This document shows, one piece after another, positions 6,827 through 15,095 of a stretch of 64,000 nucleotides of DNA. The notes below the pieces were generated by a model. It saw only the letters and a program-made list of their open reading frames with translations. It searched no databases and was not told the origin of the DNA. The stretch covers positions 248,001 to 312,000 of the forward strand of contig VWVY01000002.1 in NCBI GenBank assembly GCA_009846685.1. The letters are read 5' to 3'. Numbering within the stretch: the stretch's first letter is position 1; every line of letters begins with the position of its first letter. Source of the stretch: Rhizobiales bacterium SYSU XM002. Lineage in GTDB: Bacteria; Pseudomonadota; Alphaproteobacteria; Rhizobiales; Beijerinckiaceae. Position numbers and translations under genes: made by a program.

Positions 6827-9016
6827 TCACGAACGGCGTTGCGACGGTAGCGGAGCTTCCGAAAGCGGTGCCTCGGGCTTGTCGATCCCGAGAACCTCGA
6901 TCTCCTGCATCAATGCCTTGCCGCGCGGCGAGAGGCGGTAGAAATTCCCTGACCCGACGGCATTCGTTCCCGTGGTTCCGGCGACCTCCGCGAGCTTCGG
7001 ATCGCGCACGGGCCTTTCGGGTTCGTCGACGCCGATGATCGGCTTCGGCTCGACTTCGAGATGGGCGAAGGCCATCACCTGCGCGAAGGTCATCGCGGGC
7101 AGCGAACCGCCGGTCATGTTACGCGTGGCGGTGTAATCATCGTTCCCGAACCAGACGGCAGTGGTGTAGTTGCCCGAATACCCCACGAACCATGCGTTGC
7201 GGTATTCGTCTGTCGTCCCGGTTTTGCCGGCAGTGGGAATGCCGGGAAGCTTGGCCCGCCCGCCGGTTCCGGCAGTCACGACCTGCCGCAACATGCGGTT
7301 CATGTCGAGCGCAACGGGTTCGGGCAGCGCGCGCGGATGCTTCGTAAGATCCGTCTCCGCGCGATAGATGGTCTCGCCTTTCGAATTGAGGATCTCGCGC
7401 GCGACATAGGGCTTGGTCTGTCGCCCACCGTTGGCGAAGGCATTGAAGCCTGTCGCCATGTCGATAACGGTGACCTCCGAGACGCCGAGCGGCATGCCGG
7501 GAATATCACGAACCTCGTTGGCAAAGCCCATCGCTCGCAAGGTCTCATGGACACGCGCGCGGCCGCGCTTGTGGTTGCCCTTGCCGATCTTCTCGTTGAG
7601 CTGGATCGGGATGGTATTGATCGATTTCGCGAGCGCGACGATCGCCGGCATCGCGCCGGCATAGGAACGGCCGTAGTTCTGCGGACACCAGGGGCGGCCA
7701 ATGTTCACGCATGTCGGCCGGTCGACGACGATCGAATCCGGCTTGATGACCCCATCTTCCAGCGCGGTCGCATAGACATAGGGCTTGAACGACGAGCCCG
7801 GTTGGCGCATCGCCTGCGTCGCGCGGTTGAACTGGCTCTGCCCGTAGTCGCGCCCGCCGACCATCGCTCGGAGGCCGCCGGTATGATCGAGCACGACGAC
7901 GGCGGCCTGTTTCACGCCATAGGCAGGCCCATGCTGGCGCAGGACGCCTTCCATCGCCCTTTCGGCATGTTTCTGGAGGCCGGGATCGATGGTGGAACGC
8001 ACGATCAGCGTGCGTTCGTTGCCGAGCTTGCCGGCGAGCGCGAGTTGTTTGATCTCCTCGAAACCGAAATCGAGAGCGTAATCGGCGATGTTCTGGCCCG
8101 CGCGCTCGACCGGGGTCGCCGGGTTGCGCAGTGCGGTCGCCACTTGTCCCTGCGTCAGGAACCCTGCCTCTACCATGTTGGAGAGCACATCGGCGGCACG
8201 GGCGCGCGCGGCAGGCAGGTTGACGTTCGGCGAATATTTCGACGGCGCCTTGAAGAGCCCGGCGATCATCGCGGCCTCGGCCAGCGAGAGATCGCGCACA
8301 TCCTTGCCGAAATAGTGCTCGGCGGCGGATTGCACGCCGAATACGCCGTTCCCGAGATAGGCGCGGTCGAGGTAGAGCTTCAGGATTTCACGTTTGGTCA
8401 GGCGCGATTCCAGCCAGAAGGAGAGAAAGGCTTCCTTGATTTTGCGCTCGATGGAACGCTCGTTGTTGAGGAAGAGGTTTTTCGCGAGTTGCTGCGTGAT
8501 CGTCGATCCACCCTGAACGACACCGTTGGCGCGGGCGTTCGCCGCCACCGCGCGCACGAGGCCCGAGGGGTCGATGCCGAAATGCTCGTAGAAGCGCCGG
8601 TCCTCGGTCGCGAGGGCGGCCTTGACGAGATGCTCCGGAAGATCCTCGATCGCGATTGACTGCGAATGGAGAATGCCGCGCTTGCCGATGATCGCCCCTG
8701 TCTGGTCGGTGAAGGTGACGGCCAGATCCTGCTGCTTGAGCCATTGATCCTCGTTGACGGCGAGGAAAGCGGGCTTCGCCAGCGCAGTGAGCATCACGCC
8801 GCCGATCGCAGCATAGGTGAGACCTTCGCAGGCCAGCATGACGACGATGCGGCCCGTGGGAGAAGGTTCCAGCCGGTCGGAAAGATTGCGGATGCGCCAC
8901 AGTCCTTCCATGAGCCGCTCGCCAAGCGCATGAAGCGAATGCTCGACCCGAGCATCGAAATCGCGCAGGGCGCGCGCGAGACGTTCGACGAAGGTGATCT
9001 TGCGAAAATCGGACAT
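6827..9016 (-). CDS. class A penicillin-binding protein (transglycosylase/transpeptidase)
   Basis: 729 residues. It polymerises and crosslinks peptidoglycan from the periplasmic face. A membrane helix lies at about 56-82. The GT51 transglycosylase has its catalytic EDRRF at 138-142, GGSTITQQLAKN at 169-180 and RKIKEAFLS at 191-199. The transpeptidase has SSFK with Ser408 as nucleophile, SIN at 465-467 and KTGT at 598-601. It is shorter than typical PBP1a and I see no OB-fold insertion. The reading frame extends to 9454, but that part lies over the divergent YcgN gene, so the ATG at 9016 is taken. Confidence 0.93.
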   Translation of the reverse strand: MSDFRKITFVERLARALRDFDARVEHSLHALGERLMEGLWRIRNLSDRLEPSPTGRIVVMLACEGLTYAAIGGVMLTALAKPAFLAVNEDQWLKQQDLAVTFTDQTGAIIGKRGILHSQSIAIEDLPEHLVKAALATEDRRFYEHFGIDPSGLVRAVAANARANGVVQGGSTITQQLAKNLFLNNERSIERKIKEAFLSFWLESRLTKREILKLYLDRAYLGNGVFGVQSAAEHYFGKDVRDLSLAEAAMIAGLFKAPSKYSPNVNLPAARARAADVLSNMVEAGFLTQGQVATALRNPATPVERAGQNIADYALDFGFEEIKQLALAGKLGNERTLIVRSTIDPGLQKHAERAMEGVLRQHGPAYGVKQAAVVVLDHTGGLRAMVGGRDYGQSQFNRATQAMRQPGSSFKPYVYATALEDGVIKPDSIVVDRPTCVNIGRPWCPQNYGRSYAGAMPAIVALAKSINTIPIQLNEKIGKGNHKRGRARVHETLRAMGFANEVRDIPGMPLGVSEVTVIDMATGFNAFANGGRQTKPYVAREILNSKGETIYRAETDLTKHPRALPEPVALDMNRMLRQVVTAGTGGRAKLPGIPTAGKTGTTDEYRNAWFVGYSGNYTTAVWFGNDDYTATRNMTGGSLPAMTFAQVMAFAHLEVEPKPIIGVDEPERPVRDPKLAEVAGTTGTNAVGSGNFYRLSPRGKALMQEIEVLGIDKPEAPLSEAPLPSQRRS

Positions 9017-9127
9017 GGATCTGCGATATCCCGGCGACCTTCCCCCCATGTAACGCTTCGGCTGTGGTTTTGCCAGCTTGTCGCAGCACGTACGCTTGAC
9101 CTCGCCCGCGCTTTGGCGTGAGGAAAA

Positions 9128-9613
9128 ATGATGACGAAGCCTGACAAGCCGTTTTGGGAGGTGAAACCGCTGGCCGCCATGACCGAGGCGGAGTGGGAAA
9201 GCCTGTGCGACGGATGTGGACGCTGCTGCCTCATCAAGCTTGAGGACGAGGATGATGGCCGCTTCTATTTCACGGATGTCGCTTGCCGCCTGTTCGATCA
9301 GGGAACGTGTGCATGCCGCGATTATGCCAACCGTGACCGGGAAGTGCCCGATTGTGTGCGCCTCACGTCGGAAAATGCCGGTGCGCTCGGGTGGATGCCG
9401 CCATCCTGCGCTTATCGGTTGCTCGCCGAGGGAAAGCCGTTGCCGACATGGCACCCCTTGGTGAGCGGGTCACCGGAGACGGTGCACGATGCGGGTGCCA
9501 GCGTGCGCGGTCGCATCCATGCGCTCGAGGATGAGATTGGCTTGCACCAGCTTGTCCAGCGCATCCGGCAGTGGCCGGGTCGCTGGCCGCGTCGGCGCGC
9601 AGAGCCAAAATAG
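9128..9613 (+). CDS. YcgN-like cysteine cluster protein (UPF0260)
   Basis: 161 residues with the zinc- or iron-type cysteine cluster of the YcgN/YkgJ group: CDGCGRCC at about residues 28-35, then C and CxC in the [14 protein letters not shown] segment, and VPDCVRL further on. The N-terminus [21 protein letters not shown] is characteristic of UPF0260. The function of the family is not firmly known. It is divergent from the penicillin-binding protein and is the last ordinary chromosomal gene before the GTA cluster. Confidence 0.9.
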   Translation: MMTKPDKPFWEVKPLAAMTEAEWESLCDGCGRCCLIKLEDEDDGRFYFTDVACRLFDQGTCACRDYANRDREVPDCVRLTSENAGALGWMPPSCAYRLLAEGKPLPTWHPLVSGSPETVHDAGASVRGRIHALEDEIGLHQLVQRIRQWPGRWPRRRAEPK

Positions 9614-9664
9614 GCCGGAAGTCTTATTTTTTTGCCTTGCACAATCTTATTAGGAATTTTGTCA

Positions 9665-9693
9665 TTGACACCGCAACGGTGTCCGGCTATGCT
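9665..9693 (+). promoter_or_regulatory. near-consensus sigma70 promoter (TTGACA-N17-TATGCT)
   Basis: TTGACA at 9665-9670, exactly 17 bases, then TATGCT at 9688-9693. This is unusually close to consensus for a GC-rich alphaproteobacterium. Transcription would begin near 9700 and run rightwards into the GTA leader. Confidence 0.7.
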
Positions 9694-9699
9694 TTTGAC

Positions 9700-9866
9700 A
9701 TGCTCCGGAATTGCGTCCGCGACCACTCGCGGGTCGCCACGATGAAACGGGGTTTTTCAGGACAATCAGACGATGATCACGATCCTCCATGCGGAGCGCG
9801 GTCGCTTGCCGATCTGCTCCGAATTTGTCGTGTCGCAAAAGGCCCGGGATTTCCCGGGCCTTTTCT
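9700..9866 (+). ncRNA. candidate small RNA or GTA leader transcript
   Basis: About 165 nt bounded by a near-consensus promoter and a strong intrinsic terminator. Inside, GCGACC and GGTCGC can form a 5' hairpin (about 9719-9737), and a CCTCC (9783-9787) next to CTCC-ATGC-GGAG gives an anti-Shine-Dalgarno-like loop. An 87-codon frame from 9773 crosses the terminator and overlaps terminase in another frame; it could be a leader peptide but resembles nothing. It may be an independent sRNA or an attenuated leader of the GTA operon. I do not recognise an Rfam family. Confidence 0.5.
9837..9866 (+). terminator. strong intrinsic terminator upstream of GTA gene 1
   Basis: AAAA precedes the stem GGCCCGGGA, a minimal loop and the arm TCCCGGGCC, followed by TTTTCTT. 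The stem is perfect. It sits 25 bases before the ATG of the small terminase, so it would stop transcription coming from the promoter at 9665. Confidence 0.8.
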
Positions 9867-9890
9867 TCGAGCGCTTGCAGGAGAACATCC

Positions 9891-10304
9891 ATGACCGAAG
9901 CGTCGTGCCCGCGATCTGCCGTTCGTGGCAGGGTTCCCACCCGGACACCTTCCCGGCGGCAGGTGATCGCACGGCTCTGGCGGTCAGCCGAACGGCAGGT
10001 CGCCGAGATCGAAGTGCGGATGGCGCGTCTCGATGACGACCATCAGGCGCTTGAACGGGAAGCCAAGACGCTGGCGATCATCGCCAAGACCGTCCGCGAC
10101 CTTGTCGCCATCGACGGTGAGGCGACGATTCTGTCCCGTTCCCGTGTGAAAGGAGCCAGTTCGAGTCATGGCAGCGCAGTCTCGCGGGAAAACGACGGAC
10201 ATGATCGGGGTGACCCCGTGCGGGACATCGATGGCTTCCGCGCAGAGCTTGCGCGACGCCTTGATGAGTTGCGCGAGGAACGGAGAGGTGAGGACGCTCC
10301 TTGA
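9891..10304 (+). CDS. GTA small terminase subunit (gp1)
   Basis: 137 residues. By position and character this is the GTA gp1, the DNA-recognition subunit of the packaging motor. The N-terminal half is basic (RRQVIARLWRSAERQVAEIEVRM), then a long helical, coiled-coil-like part leads into LAIIAKTVRDLVAIDGE, and the charged C-terminus has ELARRLDELREERRGED. The ATG at 9891 has GGAG 9 bases upstream. The 3' end overlaps the large terminase by about 40 bases in another frame. In GTAs the small terminase lacks the specificity of phage subunits, which fits random packaging; that is family knowledge. Confidence 0.72.
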   Translation: MTEASCPRSAVRGRVPTRTPSRRQVIARLWRSAERQVAEIEVRMARLDDDHQALEREAKTLAIIAKTVRDLVAIDGEATILSRSRVKGASSSHGSAVSRENDGHDRGDPVRDIDGFRAELARRLDELREERRGEDAP

Positions 10305-11580
10305 GCGGCTATCGCCCCACGCCGTGGAATGGCTTCTTACGGACTGGATGCTGTTTGCTCGCGCCGAGCAGCTGCCGCCGGCGCGCGCGCAGGGGGGTGG
10401 AGCATGGCACCTCTGGCTGGTATTGGGCGGGCGCGGTGCCGGCAAGACGCGCACCGGCGCGGAGTGGGTGCGTGGCATGGCGCTCGGCATTTCGCCGTTT
10501 TCAGATCACCCGATCGGCCGGATCGCAATCATCGCCGAGACAATGCAGGACCTGCGCGAGGTCATGGTTGAAGGCGTTTCCGGCCTGCTCGCCGTGCATC
10601 CGCGCGATCAGCGCCCGGCCTGGAGCGCCTCGCGCCGACGGCTCGAATGGCCGAACGGCGCGGTGGCGCAGGGGTTCTCGGCAGAAGACCCGGAATCGTT
10701 GCGCGGCCCTCAGTTCGGGGCCGCCTGGTGCGACGAACTCGCGAAGTGGGCCTATGCCGAGAAGACCTTCGACAATCTCCAGTTCGGGCTTCGGCTCGGC
10801 GAAAACCCGCGGCAGGTGATCACCACCACACCGCGTCCGACGAAACTGCTCAAACGGCTGGCTTCCGACCCGACCACAGCTCTTAGTCATGCGCCTACAC
10901 GGAAAAACGCGGCCAATCTCGCGCCAACCTTTCTGGCGCAGATCGTCGGCCGATATGCAGGCACAGCGCTCGGCCTGCAGGAACTGGACGGGCTGTTCGT
11001 TGACGACAGGCAGGACGCGCTGTTCCGCCGCGAGACGCTGGAGGCGCAACGTTTGTCGGCGGCGCCTTCTCTGACCCGGGTCGTCATCGCGGTCGATCCG
11101 CCAGCAGGCGGCAAGCGCGGCGGCCGCTGCGGTATCGTCGCGGCAGGGCGGGACGAGACGGGGACGCTCTATGTGATCGAGGATGGATCGCTGGAGAACG
11201 CCCGGCCCGAAATCTGGGCCGGACGGGCGATCGATCTTTACCACCGCCACGCGGCGGATGCGCTGGTCGCCGAGACCAATCAAGGCGGGGATATGGTGAT
11301 GAACGTCCTGAACACCATCGACCCGGCAGTGCCGGTGACGGCAGTGCGGGCCAAGCGCGGAAAGCATGTCCGCGCCGAGCCGGTCGCTGCGCTCTATGCG
11401 CAGGGCCGGGTGCGCCATGCCGGGGTCTTCCCGGCGCTGGAGGATGAGATGGTCGCTTTCGGACCCGACGGGCTGGCGGACGGTCGTTCGCCGGACCGGC
11501 TCGACGCGCTTGTCTGGGCGATCACGCATCTCGCGCTCGATGGCGAAGCCGGCGCGCCGCGCGTGCGGCGGCTGGGCTGA
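10264..11580 (+). CDS. GTA large terminase (gp2), packaging ATPase and nuclease
   Basis: 438 residues from the chosen ATG. It drives DNA into the prohead and cuts headful lengths. Walker A is GGRGAGKT at about 55-62; an acidic Walker-B-like segment is WCDELAKWAY; the RNase-H-like nuclease part shows VIAVDPPAG, ALVAETNQGGD and a final RLDALVWAI with acidic residues in the expected order. The frame is open from 10168, but the region before 10264 overlaps gp1 and looks unlike GTA terminases, which usually begin shortly before a LARPEQLPP-type motif, here FARAEQLPP. The exact start is uncertain. Confidence 0.93.
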   Translation: MSCARNGEVRTLLERLSPHAVEWLLTDWMLFARAEQLPPARAQGGGAWHLWLVLGGRGAGKTRTGAEWVRGMALGISPFSDHPIGRIAIIAETMQDLREVMVEGVSGLLAVHPRDQRPAWSASRRRLEWPNGAVAQGFSAEDPESLRGPQFGAAWCDELAKWAYAEKTFDNLQFGLRLGENPRQVITTTPRPTKLLKRLASDPTTALSHAPTRKNAANLAPTFLAQIVGRYAGTALGLQELDGLFVDDRQDALFRRETLEAQRLSAAPSLTRVVIAVDPPAGGKRGGRCGIVAAGRDETGTLYVIEDGSLENARPEIWAGRAIDLYHRHAADALVAETNQGGDMVMNVLNTIDPAVPVTAVRAKRGKHVRAEPVAALYAQGRVRHAGVFPALEDEMVAFGPDGLADGRSPDRLDALVWAITHLALDGEAGAPRVRRLG

Positions 11581-11602
11581 AGACGACTCAATGATCTCAC
11601 AG

Positions 11603-11625
11603 GCCGCCTCCGGGCGGCTTTTTTA
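11603..11625 (+). terminator. intrinsic terminator-like hairpin between terminase and portal
   Basis: GCCGCC (11603-11608), loop TCCG, GGCGGC (11613-11618), then six T. A textbook intrinsic terminator, inside a cluster expected to be one transcript and 61 bases before the portal start. Confidence 0.75.
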
Positions 11626-11685
11626 TTGCCCGATCCGCCACGCGCGGATCAGGCCGGATCACGAATTTTCCCAACGGAGAAGCAA

Positions 11686-12849
11686 ATGGCACGCTTTCTT
11701 GAGCGCCTGTTCGGCAGCGAGACCAAACGCGACAAGGCGATCCGGCAGGCGCCGCTGGTGGCGTTCCATCAGCCGGCTTTCGGGTTCTTTTCAGATCGCG
11801 CCGGGCCGGGGCTTGTCCATGCCGGGTTCCACCGCAACGCGGTGGTCTATCGCTGCGTGCGGCTCGTTTCCGAGGCGGCGGCTAGCATTGTCTGGACTGT
11901 GCTGGTCAACGGCGCGGAACAGAGAGGTCATGCCGCCGAGACGCTCATGGCGCGGCCCAATCCACGCGAGAGCGGTACCGAACTGCTCGAATCCCTCTAC
12001 GGACATCTCCTGCTCTCCGGCAACGCCTATGCCGAATTGGTGACGGCGAGCGGTGCGGTGCGCGAAATCCATGCCCTTCGCCCTGACCGAGTAAGCTTGA
12101 TGCCGGGTCCGGATGGCTGGCCCCAAGCTTACGAATATCGCGTCGGCGACCGCATCAGGCGCATTCCCGCCGGAGAGGCGGATCAGGCTAATGTCCTGCA
12201 TCTGCGCCTGTTCGATCCGCTCGACGATCACTACGGCTTCGCACCGCTCTCGGCTGCGCAGGTCTCGCTGGAGATGCACGAGGCTGCAAGCCGCTGGAAC
12301 AAGGCGCTGCTCGACAATTCTGCGCGGCCTTCCGGCGCGCTGGTCTATTCCTCCGGCGACAACCTTTCGGACGACGAGTTCAAGCGCCTCAAGGACGAAC
12401 TGGAGAACGCGTTCCAGGGCACCGGCAACGCGGGGCGACCGATCCTGCTCGAAGGCGGGCTCGACTGGAAGCCGCTCTCGCTCTCGCCGAAGGATATGGA
12501 CTTTCTGGAGGCGCGCTCCGGCGCGGCCCGTGAGATCGCGCTCGCGTTCGGCGTGCCGCCCTTGCTCCTCGGCCTGCCGGGCGACAACACCTACGCCAAC
12601 TACGCCGAGGCGAACCGTGCCTTCTGGCGCACCACGGTGCTGCCGCTGGTGCAGCGGACGCAGGGCGCGATGGCGCATTGGCTTCAGCCGCGCTTCAGCG
12701 AGGAGATCCGCTTCGAGCCCGACCTTGACCGGATCGAGGCGCTGGCCAGCGAGCGCGAGGCGCTCTGGCGCCGCGTCTCCGCCGCGCCGTTCCTGACCGA
12801 CGACGAGAAGCGCGAGGCGCTCGGTTACGGGCGGCGCAGCCCCGTATGA
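11686..12849 (+). CDS. GTA portal protein (gp3), HK97 family
   Basis: 387 residues of the HK97-type portal, the dodecameric ring at the capsid vertex through which DNA passes. Diagnostic parts are the N-terminal NAVVYRCVRLVSEAAAS, the stem region with FDPLDDHYGFAPLSAAQ, LEARSGAAREIALAFGVPP and the C-terminal WLQPRFSEEIRFEPD. GGAGAAGC precedes the ATG at 11686. The stop overlaps the next small gene by ATGA. Confidence 0.93.
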   Translation: MARFLERLFGSETKRDKAIRQAPLVAFHQPAFGFFSDRAGPGLVHAGFHRNAVVYRCVRLVSEAAASIVWTVLVNGAEQRGHAAETLMARPNPRESGTELLESLYGHLLLSGNAYAELVTASGAVREIHALRPDRVSLMPGPDGWPQAYEYRVGDRIRRIPAGEADQANVLHLRLFDPLDDHYGFAPLSAAQVSLEMHEAASRWNKALLDNSARPSGALVYSSGDNLSDDEFKRLKDELENAFQGTGNAGRPILLEGGLDWKPLSLSPKDMDFLEARSGAAREIALAFGVPPLLLGLPGDNTYANYAEANRAFWRTTVLPLVQRTQGAMAHWLQPRFSEEIRFEPDLDRIEALASEREALWRRVSAAPFLTDDEKREALGYGRRSPV

Positions 12850-13037
12850 GCGCGATCACCGAAAGCGTGATCTCGCGCGGTGACCTTGCCCATCTTGCGC
12901 TCTTTCTCTGGGCGAGCGGCGCCTCCGCCCTTCTCGTGCACGCCTTTCGCGAGATCGCGGCGGCGAACCGGCGTTTCGACGCCTTCGTTCGCGAACTCGC
13001 ACGCTTCAACAACCGTCATGGAGAACATGACCCATGA
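12846..13037 (+). CDS. small membrane protein in GTA cluster (between portal and protease)
   Basis: 63 residues with one hydrophobic helix (about 14-34, containing LAHLALFLWASGASALLVHAF) and a charged C-terminus. The start overlaps the portal stop by ATGA and its own stop overlaps the next gene in the same way, which argues for real translation in a coupled chain. Small unassigned genes at this position are known in GTA clusters; the function is unknown. A role at the membrane during release would be speculation. Confidence 0.6.
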   Translation: MSAITESVISRGDLAHLALFLWASGASALLVHAFREIAAANRRFDAFVRELARFNNRHGEHDP

Positions 13038-13225
13038 ACCGCCTCCGATTGCTGCGCCGGCCCGCAGCCGAACAACCACGTGCTGACGATCACCATATCA
13101 TCCGGCGTTTTTTTGCGCTGATCCAGCGCCTGGAACGACCGTTCCGCAAGGACGGGGTAGAGCCCGCGCCGGAGGTCAAGGCGCGGATCACCGCGCTCGA
13201 TGAGCGCACGATCCGTTCCAACTGA
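13034..13225 (+). CDS. small basic protein in GTA cluster
   Basis: 63 residues, basic and probably helical (IIRRFFALIQRLERPFRKDG, then APEVKARITALDERTIRSN). It starts in an ATGA overlap with the previous small gene and ends 12 bases before the protease ATG. No family recognised. Overlap on the left and tight spacing on the right suggest it is expressed with the head genes. Confidence 0.55.
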   Translation: MNRLRLLRRPAAEQPRADDHHIIRRFFALIQRLERPFRKDGVEPAPEVKARITALDERTIRSN

Positions 13226-13237
13226 AGCGAGGTCCCC

Positions 13238-13804
13238 ATGGTTCCGAAATCTTTTTCCGCCCGTCGCTCCTCCCCCGCGGGCGGGAACGGCGTCCACAGG
13301 CCTGCCCTCTCCCTCAAGCATGTGGACGCCACCTTTTCCCTCCAGTCCGACGATGGCGCGTTCGAGGGCTATGCCAGTCTCTTCGGGGTGATGGATCTCG
13401 GGCATGACGTGGTGATGCCCGGTGCCTTCCGCGACTCGATTGCCCGGCGCGGCGTCGGCGGCGTGAAGCTCCTCTGGCAGCACGATCCGGCCGAACCACT
13501 CGGCATCTGGACCTCGATTGTGGAGGACCGGCGCGGACTGCACGTCCGGGGGCGGCTGAACCTCGAACGCGAGCGCTCCCGCGAGGCACTCTCGCTGATG
13601 CGCGAAGGCGCTCTCGACGGCCTCTCGATCGGCTACCGCACCGAAGTCGAGCGCAAGGACCCGGAGACGGGGCTGCGCAGGCTCGAACGGATCGACCTCT
13701 GGGAAATCTCGCTGGTGACATTCCCGCTCCTGCCACAGGCGCGGGTTCATGCCGTCTCTCCCGGCCTTTCCAAAGGCTGGTTTTCCGTATCGTCCGGCCG
13801 TTGA
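13238..13804 (+). CDS. GTA prohead protease (gp4), HK97 family
   Basis: 188 residues. It cleaves scaffold or capsid N-termini during head maturation. Visible motifs are FEGYASLFGVMDLGHDVVMPGAF, the catalytic histidine in LLWQHDPAEPLG, the serine in DGLSIGYRT and the late ERIDLWEISLVTFP. The N-terminal 25 residues before the domain are low complexity, so a start further downstream is conceivable, but GAGG is well placed before the ATG at 13238. Confidence 0.92.
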   Translation: MVPKSFSARRSSPAGGNGVHRPALSLKHVDATFSLQSDDGAFEGYASLFGVMDLGHDVVMPGAFRDSIARRGVGGVKLLWQHDPAEPLGIWTSIVEDRRGLHVRGRLNLERERSREALSLMREGALDGLSIGYRTEVERKDPETGLRRLERIDLWEISLVTFPLLPQARVHAVSPGLSKGWFSVSSGR

Positions 13805-13839
13805 GGCGGATGTGTCTTCCGCCTTCGGGCGGATTTTCT
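13804..13839 (+). terminator. terminator-like UUCG hairpin with competing upstream arm
   Basis: TCCGCC (13818-13823), loop TTCG, GGCGGA (13828-13833), then TTTTCTC. The upstream arm AGGCGGA (13804-13810) can pair with TCCGCCT (13818-13824) instead, which would prevent the terminator stem. The element lies 22 bases before the capsid ATG. It may act as attenuator, RNA processing site or stabiliser of the capsid message. Confidence 0.6.
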
Positions 13840-13861
13840 CCCTCTAGAAGGATTTGCAAGG

Positions 13862-15073
13862 ATGGATCACAACCATGAAGGGCTTCTCGCGCCCGAAGTG
13901 AAGGTCGAAATGAAGACCATGGAGACCTTCGAGGCCTTCAAGGCGGCGAACGACGAACGTCTCGCCGAGATCGAGCGTCGCCAGCAGGCGGATGTGCTGC
14001 TGGAAGAGAAGGTTGATCGTCTCAACCGCGAACTCGACTTGATGACGACCCGAGCCGGCCGTCCGGCTCTCGGCGGGGTGGCGCGACGCGAGGAGATCGC
14101 CTCAATCGAGCACAAGGCCGCGTTCGAGAGCTATGCCCGCACCGGCCAGGTCGATGCCATCCGCTTGGTGGAATCGAAGGCGCTGAACGGTGCGGTCGCC
14201 CCGGACGGCGGTTATCTGCTCCCACCGGGCGCGGAAGCCGCGATCCTCGCCCGCATGGCGGCGCTCTCGCCGATTCGTTCGATCGCGACCGTCCGCCCGC
14301 TCGCGAATTCGGCTCTGAAGAAGGCCGTCTATCCGTCCGGCGCCAATGCGGGTTGGGCCTCCCAGAGCGCGCCTTCAAACACGGTCGGCTCGAACCAGTA
14401 TGCCGAGCTGGCCTTCCCGACGATGGAACTCTTCGCCCAGCCGGCGGCAACGCAGGCGATGCTCGACGATGCCGCTGTCGATGTCGAAAGCTGGATCGCG
14501 GACGAGATCGTCTATTCCTTCGCGGAAGCCGAAAGCGCGGCTTTCGTCACCGGCGACGGCGTGAACGCGCCGAAGGGCCTGCTCGCCTACCCGACGGTGG
14601 ATGATGCCTCCTACGCTTGGGGTAGCCTCGGTACGGTCTCGACCGGTGCATCCGGCGCGTTCCCGGCCTCCAACCCCTCGGATGTTCTGGTGGACTTCAC
14701 GCATACGCTGCGCAGCGCCTATCGCCAGCACGCGACCTTCGTGATGAACCGCAAGACGCAGAGTGCGATCCGCAAGTTCAAGGACGCCAACGGCAACTAT
14801 CTCTGGGCGCCGCCGGCCACGTTCGGCGCGAAGGCGACCCTGATGAACTTCCCGGTCGTCGAAGCTGAGGATATGCCGGATATCGCAGCGAATTCGCTCT
14901 CGATCGCCTTCGGCGATTTCCGGCGCGGCTATCTGGTGGTTGACCGAGTCGGTATTCGCGCGTTGCGCGATCCCTATTCGGCCAAGCCCTACGTGCTGTT
15001 CTACACCACCAAGCGCGTCGGCGGCGGGGTGCAGGACTTCGACGCGATCAAGCTCCTGAAGTTTGGGGTCTGA
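13862..15073 (+). CDS. GTA major capsid protein (gp5), HK97 fold
   Basis: 403 residues. The first 100 or so form a charged helical region (FEAFKAANDERLAEIERRQQ onwards), which acts as internal scaffold and is removed by the protease in this family. The mature part begins around the GGYLLPPGAEAAILARMAALSPIRSIATV region, and shows TMELFAQPAATQAMLDDAAVDVESW and the late DFRRGYLVVDRVGIRALRDPYSAKPYVLFYTTKRVGGGV. AAGGATTTGCAAGG precedes the ATG. The gene is followed by a convergent gene, not by the connector. Confidence 0.95.
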   Translation: MDHNHEGLLAPEVKVEMKTMETFEAFKAANDERLAEIERRQQADVLLEEKVDRLNRELDLMTTRAGRPALGGVARREEIASIEHKAAFESYARTGQVDAIRLVESKALNGAVAPDGGYLLPPGAEAAILARMAALSPIRSIATVRPLANSALKKAVYPSGANAGWASQSAPSNTVGSNQYAELAFPTMELFAQPAATQAMLDDAAVDVESWIADEIVYSFAEAESAAFVTGDGVNAPKGLLAYPTVDDASYAWGSLGTVSTGASGAFPASNPSDVLVDFTHTLRSAYRQHATFVMNRKTQSAIRKFKDANGNYLWAPPATFGAKATLMNFPVVEAEDMPDIAANSLSIAFGDFRRGYLVVDRVGIRALRDPYSAKPYVLFYTTKRVGGGVQDFDAIKLLKFGV

Positions 15074-15095
15074 CGCAGCGGATCGGGCGTCGGGC

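Noticed and set aside
7061-8659. 532-codon open frame on + strand opposite the penicillin-binding protein
   Set aside because: Composition and repeats of Arg, His and Asp are those of an antisense shadow in GC-rich DNA; the minus-strand frame has all PBP motifs.
9773-10036. 87-codon frame starting in the GTA leader and crossing the terminator
   Set aside because: Overlaps gp1 in another frame and resembles no family; kept only as a remark on a possible leader peptide.
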